From CAVTAV01 sp963732795 (GTDB taxonomy: Bacteria; Pseudomonadota; Alphaproteobacteria; CAVTAV01): a stretch of 64,000 nt of DNA. Numbering within the stretch: position 1 is the first letter of the stretch; each line of letters opens with the position of its first letter. Under the pieces are notes generated by a model. The model was not told where the DNA came from. It saw only the letters and a list, made by a program, of their open reading frames with translations, and ran no database searches. The position numbers and the translations under genes are program-made. Positions 18,748-26,410 of the stretch are shown here, piece by piece. The DNA lies in contig CAVTAV010000010.1 of NCBI GenBank assembly GCA_963732795.1, positions 1-64,000 of the forward strand, written 5' to 3'.

Positions 18748-19622
18748 ACCTGGCCGCTCTTTAGGATCCGCAACAAGTAATCACCGTAACCGCTTTTGCG
18801 AAGCGGCTCAGCCAGGCGCATAAGCTGCTCCGCGTCGATGAAACCTTTTCGATAAGCGATCTCCTCCGGACAACTGATCTTCAGCCCCTGTCGATCCTCA
18901 ACGAGGCGGACGAACTGCGCCGCGTCTAGGAGAGAGCTATGCGTTCCCGTGTCGAGCCAGGCGTAACCGCGTCCCATCATTTCCACATGAAGAGCGCCAG
19001 CCTCCAGATAGAGTCGGTTCACGTCGGTGATCTCAAGCTCTCCGCGAGCCGAGGGCTTGATCGCATGGGCGAATTCCACGACCCGCTGGTCATAGAAATA
19101 GAGACCCGTTACGGCATAGTTGGATTTGGGCGTCGCCGGTTTTTCCTCGATGGCATTGGCCTTGCCATCGGCATCGAATGAGACCACGCCGTAGGCCGAG
19201 GGGTTGCCGACATAATATCCGAAGATCGTGGCGCCGACCTCGCGCCGGTTTGCGGCGCTCAGCAATTCAGGAAGGCCGTGGCCGTAAAAGACATTGTCGC
19301 CGAGAATGAGGGCCGACGGCTTTCCAGCCACAAAATCCTTGGCGATGTGAAACGCCTGGGCCAGACCGCCGGGTTCGGGCTGAACGGCGTATTCCAACGA
19401 CAGGCCCCAACCGCTGCCGTCTCCCAGAAGCGCCTGGAATTGAGCCTGGTCCAGCGGCGCCGTAATGATCAGGATTTCGCGGATCCCGGCAAGCATCAGC
19501 ACCGACAACGGATAATAGATCATCGGTTTGTCGTAGATCGGCATGAGCTGCTTGGATACCGGTCTCGTGAGCGGATAAAGCCGTGTCCCGGTTCCACCCG
19601 CCAATATGATGCCCCGCCTCAT
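18744..19622 (-). CDS. rmlA: Glucose-1-phosphate thymidylyltransferase
   Basis: The 292-residue nucleotidyltransferase joins dTTP and glucose-1-phosphate. The N-terminus carries the signature GIILAGGTGTRLYPLTRPVS with SKQLMPIYDKPMIYYPLS directly after it, and later PEPGGLAQAF, ALILGDNVFYG and EITDVNRLYLE, all typical of RmlA. It is the first gene of the rml operon; the 347-bp region upstream (19623-19969) probably contains the promoter. Confidence 0.95.
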   Translation of the reverse strand: MRRGIILAGGTGTRLYPLTRPVSKQLMPIYDKPMIYYPLSVLMLAGIREILIITAPLDQAQFQALLGDGSGWGLSLEYAVQPEPGGLAQAFHIAKDFVAGKPSALILGDNVFYGHGLPELLSAANRREVGATIFGYYVGNPSAYGVVSFDADGKANAIEEKPATPKSNYAVTGLYFYDQRVVEFAHAIKPSARGELEITDVNRLYLEAGALHVEMMGRGYAWLDTGTHSSLLDAAQFVRLVEDRQGLKISCPEEIAYRKGFIDAEQLMRLAEPLRKSGYGDYLLRILKSGQV

Positions 19623-19969
19623 GCAGCTCTCCAGACCACATTACATGGCGTGCTTCGGCATAGCGGCTGGCTCTTTCGTCGACTGGTCATTGGCCGAACT
19701 CCCGAGGAGGCACCCCAAAGTCAAATGTTAGAAAGTATCATGTTGACGCGTAGCATTGTGGGGTCAAGTTGATTGCCATTCGGCGACACGCGCGCATATA
19801 TAGAGCCGCTGTCCTTCAACGCCCTGGGCAGAACATGCCCCTATATATCGTCGCACAGCGATTCCAACGTGCCAGTCTGGACCAAATCAGACCAGACAAC
19901 ACGACACATATATACCGGCAAGGGCACTGTCTTGTCCGGCAGAGGTACGAATTACCGACGGGGGAGTTA
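19623..19969. other. Intergenic region upstream of rmlA
   Basis: This 347-bp gap lies between the O-antigen ligase gene and rmlA, both leftward. It is patchily AT-rich, with TATATA stretches near 19797, 19843 and 19911, and probably holds the rml promoter. I found no convincing coding frame, RNA gene or matched -35/-10 pair. Confidence 0.4.
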
Positions 19970-21271
19970 TCATCCAATGGCGCGAGCGAATGGTGTTCGG
20001 ATTGGTCCGCTGAAGGTTAGAGCAAAGCCGATGGCAAGAGCGGATAGCGGCAAAGTGAAATACATCGTCCCCGAGACCAAAGAGAGTGTAAGAAGCATCA
20101 AGATCAGCCAGAGGCCAATCAGACCAGTGGGATCGTTGTAGACGTCGACCCGTTGCCAGGCCAGCACGCCTGCCCCAATCAAGACGATGCAGAAAAGCAC
20201 GCCACCGGGAATGCCCCATTCGATTGCGGCCTGCAGGAATCCATTATGGGGATGGAGGAAAACAGTCGAGCTGTCATGTAATGTCGCCCGAAACTGATCC
20301 GGCCCCAGACCGAAGATGGGGTGCCGCAGAATATCTCTGATAGCTTTGCCCCAGATCTCCATTCTGCCCGAGGCGAAAGCGTCAGGATTGTCTATGCGGC
20401 TGGCGCTAACAAGAAACCTCATCACGCCGAAGCTAGGACTAGGTGGCGTCAACGGTATCGATATGAAGGTTCCTATGGTCAACGAGCCTGCCGTCAGCGT
20501 TAAAATCTGCCGCACGTTTGAAATGCGACCAAAGATTGGTAACAGACATAGAGAGCCCAGGATCGCCAAAAAGGGGCCACGTCCACCCGCCCAGACCAGG
20601 AAGCCGTATATCACCGTCAAAACAACGAACGTCCGAAGCCGTTGGCCTCGCTCGATAGGCGCTGCAAAAAGAGGCGCATAAGCCGCGACGAGAGCGATGG
20701 ACGCGAAATGCCCGAAATGCCGTACGTTCGCGAAACCAAGGACTCCGGCCGTCCAGGGATAGCTGTCTGGATCCGGCACGTGCGTCAGAAGGAGAGTTAT
20801 GACAACCGCGTAAAGAAGGAAGCCGAAGACGATGAAATGAACAATTCTCGGCCGCCATTCGCTATAGGCCGTGAGAAACGACCATACGGCGATGCCGAAT
20901 AGTCCGTGGATAAGCCATTCCAGTTGACGGATGATCGCCAAGCCCGGAAGGGAAGAAAGCAGGATCGACGGCACCGACCAGGTAAGCCAGAGGGCTACGC
21001 TCCAGCGCAGCCATCGTGGTATCGATTTAGGCGATGGCCATTTCGTGTTTTTGTCGGTTGCGACGAGATAGACGACGACAAGCTCCAGGATCCCGGTGAA
21101 CAAGCGCATTGCCAGAGCCGTCCCGCCACCCGGAACGAACAAGACTATGCCAATGCGAACCGTGGGGAAGGCAATCACTAGAAAGCCCAGCGCGCACCCG
21201 GTCGCGCGCGCCAGAACCGTTTCGTTCGGCCCGAAAGTCTGGACCTCGGAAGAAGGAAAGTGCCGCCTCAT
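19970..21271 (-). CDS. O-antigen ligase family (Wzy_C) membrane protein
   Basis: The 433-residue protein has about ten to eleven transmembrane helices and the Wzy_C hallmarks: GFANVRHFGHFASIALVAAY, WAGGRGPFLAI, then GLGPDQFRATLHDSS and the His-containing loop HPHNGFLQAAIEWGIPGG. This family includes WaaL O-antigen ligases and Wzy polymerases, which move a lipid-linked glycan in the periplasm. With the Wzx-type locus nearby it may attach or polymerise that polysaccharide. A short upstream frame (21268-21507) overlaps its start as ATGA. Confidence 0.82.
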   Translation of the reverse strand: MRRHFPSSEVQTFGPNETVLARATGCALGFLVIAFPTVRIGIVLFVPGGGTALAMRLFTGILELVVVYLVATDKNTKWPSPKSIPRWLRWSVALWLTWSVPSILLSSLPGLAIIRQLEWLIHGLFGIAVWSFLTAYSEWRPRIVHFIVFGFLLYAVVITLLLTHVPDPDSYPWTAGVLGFANVRHFGHFASIALVAAYAPLFAAPIERGQRLRTFVVLTVIYGFLVWAGGRGPFLAILGSLCLLPIFGRISNVRQILTLTAGSLTIGTFISIPLTPPSPSFGVMRFLVSASRIDNPDAFASGRMEIWGKAIRDILRHPIFGLGPDQFRATLHDSSTVFLHPHNGFLQAAIEWGIPGGVLFCIVLIGAGVLAWQRVDVYNDPTGLIGLWLILMLLTLSLVSGTMYFTLPLSALAIGFALTFSGPIRTPFARAIG

Positions 21272-21507
21272 CTATGCGATTCTTTCTTCCAATCGTTAAC
21301 AAGTTCTTCCAAGTGCCCCGCCTGCGATGAGGCCCGCAAATCCGTCGGAAAGTCACTTTCGCGTTGAACTGGAGAAGCCTCATATTTGATTTCAAGTTGG
21401 GCGAATGGTCGAACCTGTCGAATGACCGCAAATCTTATGCCGCACTTACTGGCCAGAATTCTGGCCAGCGCTAATGTCGAGACAAAGGTTGGAGTGTTGC
21501 GGCCCAC
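21268..21507 (-). CDS. Short unidentified ORF upstream of the ligase gene, doubtful
   Basis: This 79-codon frame opens with GTG (GRNTPTFVSTLALARILASK) and ends in an ATGA overlap with the ligase start, which is the only positive sign that it is translated. No family was recognised and it could be the 3' remnant of a larger gene. The rest of 21508-21687 holds nothing I can identify; a plus-strand frame over 21386-21727 also lacks motifs. Confidence 0.25.
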   Translation of the reverse strand: MGRNTPTFVSTLALARILASKCGIRFAVIRQVRPFAQLEIKYEASPVQRESDFPTDLRASSQAGHLEELVNDWKKESHR

Positions 21508-21687
21508 GAGTTACGATCGAAGTGCGTCGGGCTCCTTTGAGCGCGACGCCCTGAGCGCCGCTTTCGGTGTAGTCGGCGCCAAGATCACCCTGGTCGGCAG
21601 CATGCCGGGCAGGATGGAACTGGGCACCGGTCCGTCGTTATTAGGTCTTCTGATGGTCACGAGGACCGTGCCACAAGCTGAACGGTC

Positions 21688-22458
21688 TTATTTGGATGAT
21701 CTTCCAGAAGATGCCCGTTTTCTTTGAGTTCTAGTCTTGGGCCTAATATGGACGCCGCCTGCATCTCGTTTGATGTCGAACGCGCCCGACTTTTCTGCAA
21801 GGTCGCTCAGCTTCGTATGGCCGTAGGTCCTCGGATCGAAGTCGGAAGCGAGATTGGCAAGTTGCTGCCCGACGCGGCCGAGCGACACCCATCCATCCTC
21901 GTTGTCGAGTTGCGCGATCGCCTTGCGAAGCAACGGCGTCGCGGCGCTTGGCGGCTTTAGAGCGGAAATCACTTGCCCTTCCGGTTCGACCGAAAGGTCG
22001 GATTTTGCGGCTTCCGGCAGAAGATTCTCGGTGTATATAAACCGTCGGCACGCTTGGCGAAAACTCTCCGGCGTCTTCTGTTCGCCGAACCCGTAAACGT
22101 CGACACCTTGTTCGCGAATCCTAGCGGCTAGCCGCGTGAAATCGCTGTCCGATGACACTAGACAAAACCCGTCAAAACGACCGCTATGCAGCAGATCCAT
22201 CGCTTCGATCACGAGCGTGATATCGGATGCATTCTTGCCCGACGTATAGGCAAAATTCTGGCTGGGTATGATCGCGTGGGTGGATAGGACATCGGCCCAT
22301 GCCTTGAGCTTGGTTCCCGAGAAGTCCCCATAAATCCGTCTGACACTCGCTTCGCCGATCTTGGCAACCTCTTCAAACAAACCGGACGCAATACGGGCAG
22401 ATGCGTTATCTGCATCGATCAGAACAGCCAGCCGCGGTGCGCGAGGTTCTGTGACCAT
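21688..22458 (-). CDS. NYN domain (LabA/DUF88-type) protein with OST-HTH/LOTUS domain
   Basis: The 256-residue protein has a PIN-like NYN nuclease domain at residues 8-145, with acidic metal-site residues in LAVLIDADNAS, NASDITLVIEAMDLL and CLVSSDSDFTRLAARI, and an OST-HTH/LOTUS-like domain at about 165-235 (LLRKAIAQLDNEDGWVSLGR, HTKLSDLAEKSGAFDI). The C-terminus is basic (RTQRKRASSGR). The family acts on RNA in the cytoplasm. It stands alone between the polysaccharide and glycerol genes, and its substrate is unknown. Confidence 0.88.
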   Translation of the reverse strand: MVTEPRAPRLAVLIDADNASARIASGLFEEVAKIGEASVRRIYGDFSGTKLKAWADVLSTHAIIPSQNFAYTSGKNASDITLVIEAMDLLHSGRFDGFCLVSSDSDFTRLAARIREQGVDVYGFGEQKTPESFRQACRRFIYTENLLPEAAKSDLSVEPEGQVISALKPPSAATPLLRKAIAQLDNEDGWVSLGRVGQQLANLASDFDPRTYGHTKLSDLAEKSGAFDIKRDAGGVHIRPKTRTQRKRASSGRSSK

Positions 22459-22571
22459 AACGACCTTTCGCGAATATCAGTAAAGGATGCCCCGTGCTGC
22501 AAGGATGACCGGTTTGCGGGTGCCGGACAAGCGCCGACGCCTGTGGCGAGGAGTGAGCGTGTCCGAAAATT

Positions 22572-22907
22572 TTAGAGAAGACCTCTCCTAGGTCGCTGTG
22601 CTGCCGTCTTCCGAACGGCTTCAAGAATTCTCAAAGTGCCTTCGTCCAGATGCGGCCTGTATTCGCCCTTGGTCCCGCTCAGCACACAGCCGAATTCCGG
22701 CTTCTTCAGCACCGGATCGTTGGTGGCGTTCGTTGCCATGTTCATGATTGCTTTGAGGCCTTCATCGGGCTCATGATTGGCCCCTTTCTCAGCGCCGACC
22801 ACGAGACAGGCCATGGCCCAGCCACCGGAGCCGGGCCTGACGCCTTTATCGGCGGCCGCATTGATCCCGTCAAAGATGGGCGTAGCATCTGGCGGGCGAG
22901 CGACAGT
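22572..22907 (-). other. Orphan coding-like stretch, possibly a gene remnant
   Basis: Downstream of glpK, a minus-strand frame with G+C-rich third positions is open from just after a TAG near 22908 to TAA at 22572; the first ATG is at 22814, giving 80 residues (MACLVVGAEKGANHEPDEG...). Codons before that ATG also look coding (FDGINAAADKGVRPGSGGW), so the protein may start earlier or be 5'-truncated. No family was recognised. The 22459-22571 gap holds nothing further. Confidence 0.35.
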
Positions 22908-22980
22908 CTACGACCTAGAACGAAGATCCGGCGGTACACGCCTCAGAGCGAATCAAACTCGGGAAGCTCGCCCGAAGCCC

Positions 22981-24471
22981 TCAATTCATAAGAGTCCGTT
23001 GGACCGCGCGTTGCCATCCGTCCAACATTTTCTGCCGTTGGTCCGCTTTCATGACGGGCTCAAAACGGCGATCGAGCGCCCAGGTCGCCGACACATCATC
23101 GAGACTGGACCACATGCCGGTACCCAGTCCGGCGAGGAAGGCCGCACCCAATGCCGTCGTCTCCACACTCGCAGGCCGCTCGACAGGCGCCTGCAGGATA
23201 TCGGCTAGGAATTGGCATAGCCAGTCGTTGGCAGCCATACCCCCGTCCACACGTAATGCCGCAGCTTGGGCTCCAGCATCTTTCGCCATTGCGCTGGTGA
23301 GATCGAACGTCTGATAAGCCACAGACTCGAGAGCGGCGCGCGCAAGGTGGGCAGCCGTAGCATCGAGTGTCAAACCACAGATAAGACCTCGCACATTAGG
23401 GTCCCAATGGGGTGCGCCCAAGCCAACAAAGGCGGGCACCATATAAACCCCGTGGCTGTCAGATACACGAGTCGCCATATCGTGAGTCTGAGAGGCGTGT
23501 GTGATTACGCCGAGGCCGTCACGCAGCCATTTCACCGCGGCCCCCGCCACGAAGATCGATCCTTCAAGCGCGTATGTGGTGCGGCCGTTCAAGCGGTACG
23601 CTGGCGTGGTCAACATCCGTGTCTTAGATATTACCGGCTTGTCGCCGATGTTCAGCAACAGAAAGCAGCCGGTTCCATAAGTGGCCTTGGCCATTCCTGG
23701 CTTCACACATGCCTGTCCGAACAGCGCAGCTTGCTGGTCACCCGCAATTCCCGCGATGGGAATTTCAGCACCGAGGATAGCCTTGTCCGTATAGCCGAAG
23801 AGGCCACTATTATCTCTCACTTCGGGGAGAAGAGACGCCGGAATATTGAAGAGCCGAAGCAACTCCTCGTCCCAGCTTTGATTCATGATGTTGAAGATGA
23901 GAGTCCGGCCAGCATTGGTGGGGTCCGTTGCGTGGCTCTTGCCGCCGGTAAGTCGCGACAACAGAAAACTGTCGATCGTACCGAATGCCAGCTCCCCTTT
24001 CTCTGCCCGGTTCCGCGCTCCAGGGACGTTGTTCAAGATCCACGCCAGTTTGGTGCCGGAAAAATACGGATCAACCAAAAGGCCTGTCTTTTCCGTGACC
24101 ATGGGCTCGGCACCATCGGTCTTGACCTTGGCGCAATAGTCCGCGGTTCGACGATCTTGCCAGACGATCGCATTGTGGATCGGCTTGCCTGTGGCGCGGT
24201 CCCAAACAACGACCGTCTCGCGCTGATTGGTAATTCCGATAGCGGCGATGTCACGGACATCGACTTGCGATTTCTCCAGCGCTTGGCGCATCATCGCAAC
24301 TGTATCTCGCCAGATGTCTTCCGGGTCATGCTCCACCCAACCCGGTTGAGGATAGTGCTGAGGAAACTCTTGTTGTGCCGTGGCCACAGGTGATGCCGCG
24401 TCGTTGAACACGATGCACCGCGTTGACGTCGTCCCCTGATCGATGGCCAGAACGTATTTTTGGCGAGCCAT
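22981..24471 (-). CDS. glpK: Glycerol kinase
   Basis: This 496-residue FGGY-family kinase phosphorylates glycerol with ATP to glycerol-3-phosphate. N-terminal phosphate loop DQGTTSTRC, substrate region GWVEHDPEDIW and NQRETVVVWDRATGKP, and C-terminal FGGY segment LRVDGGMAANDWLCQFLADI are all present at normal spacing. It follows the glpF gene by about 60 bp, so uptake and trapping of glycerol are co-expressed. No glpD or glpR is in the window. Confidence 0.96.
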   Translation of the reverse strand: MARQKYVLAIDQGTTSTRCIVFNDAASPVATAQQEFPQHYPQPGWVEHDPEDIWRDTVAMMRQALEKSQVDVRDIAAIGITNQRETVVVWDRATGKPIHNAIVWQDRRTADYCAKVKTDGAEPMVTEKTGLLVDPYFSGTKLAWILNNVPGARNRAEKGELAFGTIDSFLLSRLTGGKSHATDPTNAGRTLIFNIMNQSWDEELLRLFNIPASLLPEVRDNSGLFGYTDKAILGAEIPIAGIAGDQQAALFGQACVKPGMAKATYGTGCFLLLNIGDKPVISKTRMLTTPAYRLNGRTTYALEGSIFVAGAAVKWLRDGLGVITHASQTHDMATRVSDSHGVYMVPAFVGLGAPHWDPNVRGLICGLTLDATAAHLARAALESVAYQTFDLTSAMAKDAGAQAAALRVDGGMAANDWLCQFLADILQAPVERPASVETTALGAAFLAGLGTGMWSSLDDVSATWALDRRFEPVMKADQRQKMLDGWQRAVQRTLMN

Positions 24472-24531
24472 GGCAGATCTCCTTGACGTAGTGGCTAACC
24501 TGACTGCTGCTCAGCCCCTTACGAATTCTTG

Positions 24532-25359
24532 TCAGAAAGTCGATTCGTCGATTTCGACCGTGACGACGGCGCGATGCCGAGACGGCAAGAAAGGCCGGAT
24601 CGCGAGCTGGTAGAGGCCTCCCCCCGCGATGCCGCCCGTGAGTGGGCCGAGTATCGGCACCCACCAGTAATTCTGTGGCGCCGGCAAAGCCGCCGACCCC
24701 CATCCCGCGAAGAAAGCGAAGAGCCTTGGTCCGAAGTCACGGGCCGGATTGATCGGCCATGCTTCCAGATAGCCGGCGGAGGCGCCAATACAGGCTACCA
24801 GCAGACCGATGATCAACGCGCCCGCATTCGCCTTTGGCGCCATCTCGTTGAATTCTTCGGTGATGGCGAAGATACCAAGCACGAGAATGCCAGTAAGAAC
24901 AATCTCGTCGACAAACGCGTGGAGCGGCGTAATCCCGTCGCCGGGATGCGTAAAGAAGACACCGGCCGCTCCGCCGTCTAGCCGAGTCATACCGTGCGCG
25001 GCGTTGAAGCTGTCGATAATCGGCGAGAACATAAGATAGACGACCGCCGCCCCCAGAAGCCCGCCGAGAACTTGCGCCGCGACGTAAGGCAAGGCCTTTC
25101 GCACAGGAAAGCCGCGAAACAGCGTCAGGGCTAAGGTGACGGCAGGATTCGCATGGGTTCCGGAGACATCTCCCGTGACATAGATCGCAATCGTGACCGC
25201 CAGACCCCAGGCTATGCAAACGCCCCAATAGGCGTGCTGATAAGGACTTGGGTCATAAAGAAAGTACATCGCTGCAGCGGAATCACCGAGCGCGATAATG
25301 ATGAACACCGCGATACATTCGGAGATCAACTCTCCGGCAAACGCCTTCCGGGTAGACAT
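24532..25359 (-). CDS. glpF: Glycerol uptake facilitator (MIP family)
   Basis: The start is placed at 25359 (MSTRKAFAGELISE) because a GGGGGAAG ribosome site sits immediately before it; the frame extends five codons further. The 275-residue channel has six transmembrane helices and both pore motifs: THANPAVTLAL in loop B, and WPINPARDFGPRLF in loop E. The Asp after NPAR is typical of glycerol-conducting aquaglyceroporins. It feeds GlpK. Confidence 0.92.
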   Translation of the reverse strand: MSTRKAFAGELISECIAVFIIIALGDSAAAMYFLYDPSPYQHAYWGVCIAWGLAVTIAIYVTGDVSGTHANPAVTLALTLFRGFPVRKALPYVAAQVLGGLLGAAVVYLMFSPIIDSFNAAHGMTRLDGGAAGVFFTHPGDGITPLHAFVDEIVLTGILVLGIFAITEEFNEMAPKANAGALIIGLLVACIGASAGYLEAWPINPARDFGPRLFAFFAGWGSAALPAPQNYWWVPILGPLTGGIAGGGLYQLAIRPFLPSRHRAVVTVEIDESTF

Positions 25360-25679
25360 GACTTCCCCCCACAATTTTCTCTGTCCCCTCTTTCGGACTA
25401 TGCACCTCTTTCGGCAATTTGAACACGCCCAATAGTCTCATCGATGCGCTTCGCGCCCCTGTTGCAACACAAGTGATTCCATCACTAACGACCACAGTAT
25501 CGCAATCTAAATGCGTCCCAATGCGTTGTATTCCGTTCGTTCCCTTGCCGGGTAACAAGGAAGGAGAGGACGTCCTTCGTTGCCACGTATCTTGAATGGC
25601 GCGACGTGTCATTCGGCTGGCACGCCCTCTCGGCGCGATACCCCATCCCCCAATCCTCGGAGAAAGCACGACTCATACA
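25360..25679. other. Intergenic region upstream of glpF
   Basis: About 320 bp between the glpF start and the debris region. It should contain the glpFK promoter. Short frames such as 25485-25676 have no family features, and no RNA gene or clear operator was recognised. Confidence 0.4.
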
Positions 25680-26022
25680 TCACTTTGTCCCAACGGGACG
25701 GGAAACCGACTTAGTGCCGCCCCACCCGGTGCCCAGCTTGTAGGCCTGTGGACCTGTGAACACCGCTTCGATGCGTGTAATCTTTCCATCCACGAATTTC
25801 CACGCCTCACTGTTGAGCATTTCGTTGGGATACCGCATCCCCGCCGGATATTCGTAAGTCTTTCCGTCCAGAGTCACGCCTTTGACATCGCCGCGGCGCA
25901 TAAAGTTGAACGTCCCGTATACGATTTGCCGTTCGACGTCGACGACCGGGAAATTTGCGCTACCTATCCGATTTTCGAGCCTCGCGTTGCCGACCGCGGC
26001 GGAACGCGCCTTCCGACATACC
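25680..26022 (-). pseudogene. 5'-truncated DUF8021/NTF2-like remnant
   Basis: The frame closing at 25680 is open back to a TAG near 26023 without a plausible start. It reads FPVVDVERQIVYGTFNF near the middle and AWKFVDGKITRIEAVFTGP near the end, the pattern of the C-terminal half of secreted NTF2-like/DUF8021 proteins. The first ATG (25901) would give only 73 residues. I read this as the 3' remnant of a gene cut off by rearrangement; a tRNA-like fragment and an IS-end-like repeat lie just to the right. Confidence 0.4.
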
Positions 26023-26191
26023 TAATCGCTCTACGACAGTCGTTCTGTCTTCTCGCCCCCTCACCCGCGACGGCAAGTACGACCGGGCTTTCGGGTGGCT
26101 GACACGACAATTAAACAGAACGCCGGGGTGCCAGCGTGCGGCGCCACAGATTCGGCGGCAAGCCGGATCGAATAGAGCTTCGAAAAGAGGT

Positions 26192-26236
26192 GGCACGCCG
26201 GAAAGGATTGGAACCTGCAACCTTTGGCTTCGGAGA
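26192..26236 (-). repeat. tRNA-Arg(CCG)-like 3' fragment
   Basis: On the minus strand this stretch begins CTCCGAAGCCAAAGGTTGCA, with GGTTCCAATCC and a GTGCCA-like end after it. It therefore has the CCG anticodon loop, variable loop and T-arm order of a tRNA-Arg, and closely resembles bases 1-43 of the window. No 5' half precedes it and the T-stem is mismatched on its 3' side, so it is not a functional tRNA. A remnant of an integration site is the best reading. It is inverted relative to the copy at 1-43. Confidence 0.5.
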
Positions 26237-26281
26237 ACAAACGGACAGAGGCTGAAGGCCTTTTTTGTCCCGCCAAAGTGG

Positions 26282-26295
26282 AGTTGAGCGCTGCC
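26282..26295 (+). mobile_element. IS-end-like repeat (AGTTGAGCGCTGCC), left side of the cytochrome module
   Basis: The 14-bp sequence is identical to bases 38551-38564, about 12 kb away in the same orientation. A related ACTGAGCACCGCC follows at about 26305. Clusters of such short repeats occur at IS21-family termini, but no istA/istB is present, so this is at most a remnant. Confidence 0.35.
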
Positions 26296-26410
26296 TGAGT
26301 TGAACTGAGCACCGCCCTTTCGAGCGTCACGGCCGCCGGTGCCGCCAGTTCCGACAGGAACTTAATCGGTTTAGAACGGCTGGATCTCGGACCAGGCAGC
26401 CGATCGTCTC

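Noticed and set aside
23266..24393. 375-codon plus-strand frame opposite glpK
   Set aside because: Antisense shadow of a clear glycerol kinase gene with no motif of its own.
1..26236. tRNA-Arg fragments at 1-43 and 26192-26236 as the two ends of one integrated island
   Set aside because: The copies are inverted relative to each other, whereas attL and attR should be direct repeats; no integrase gene is seen.
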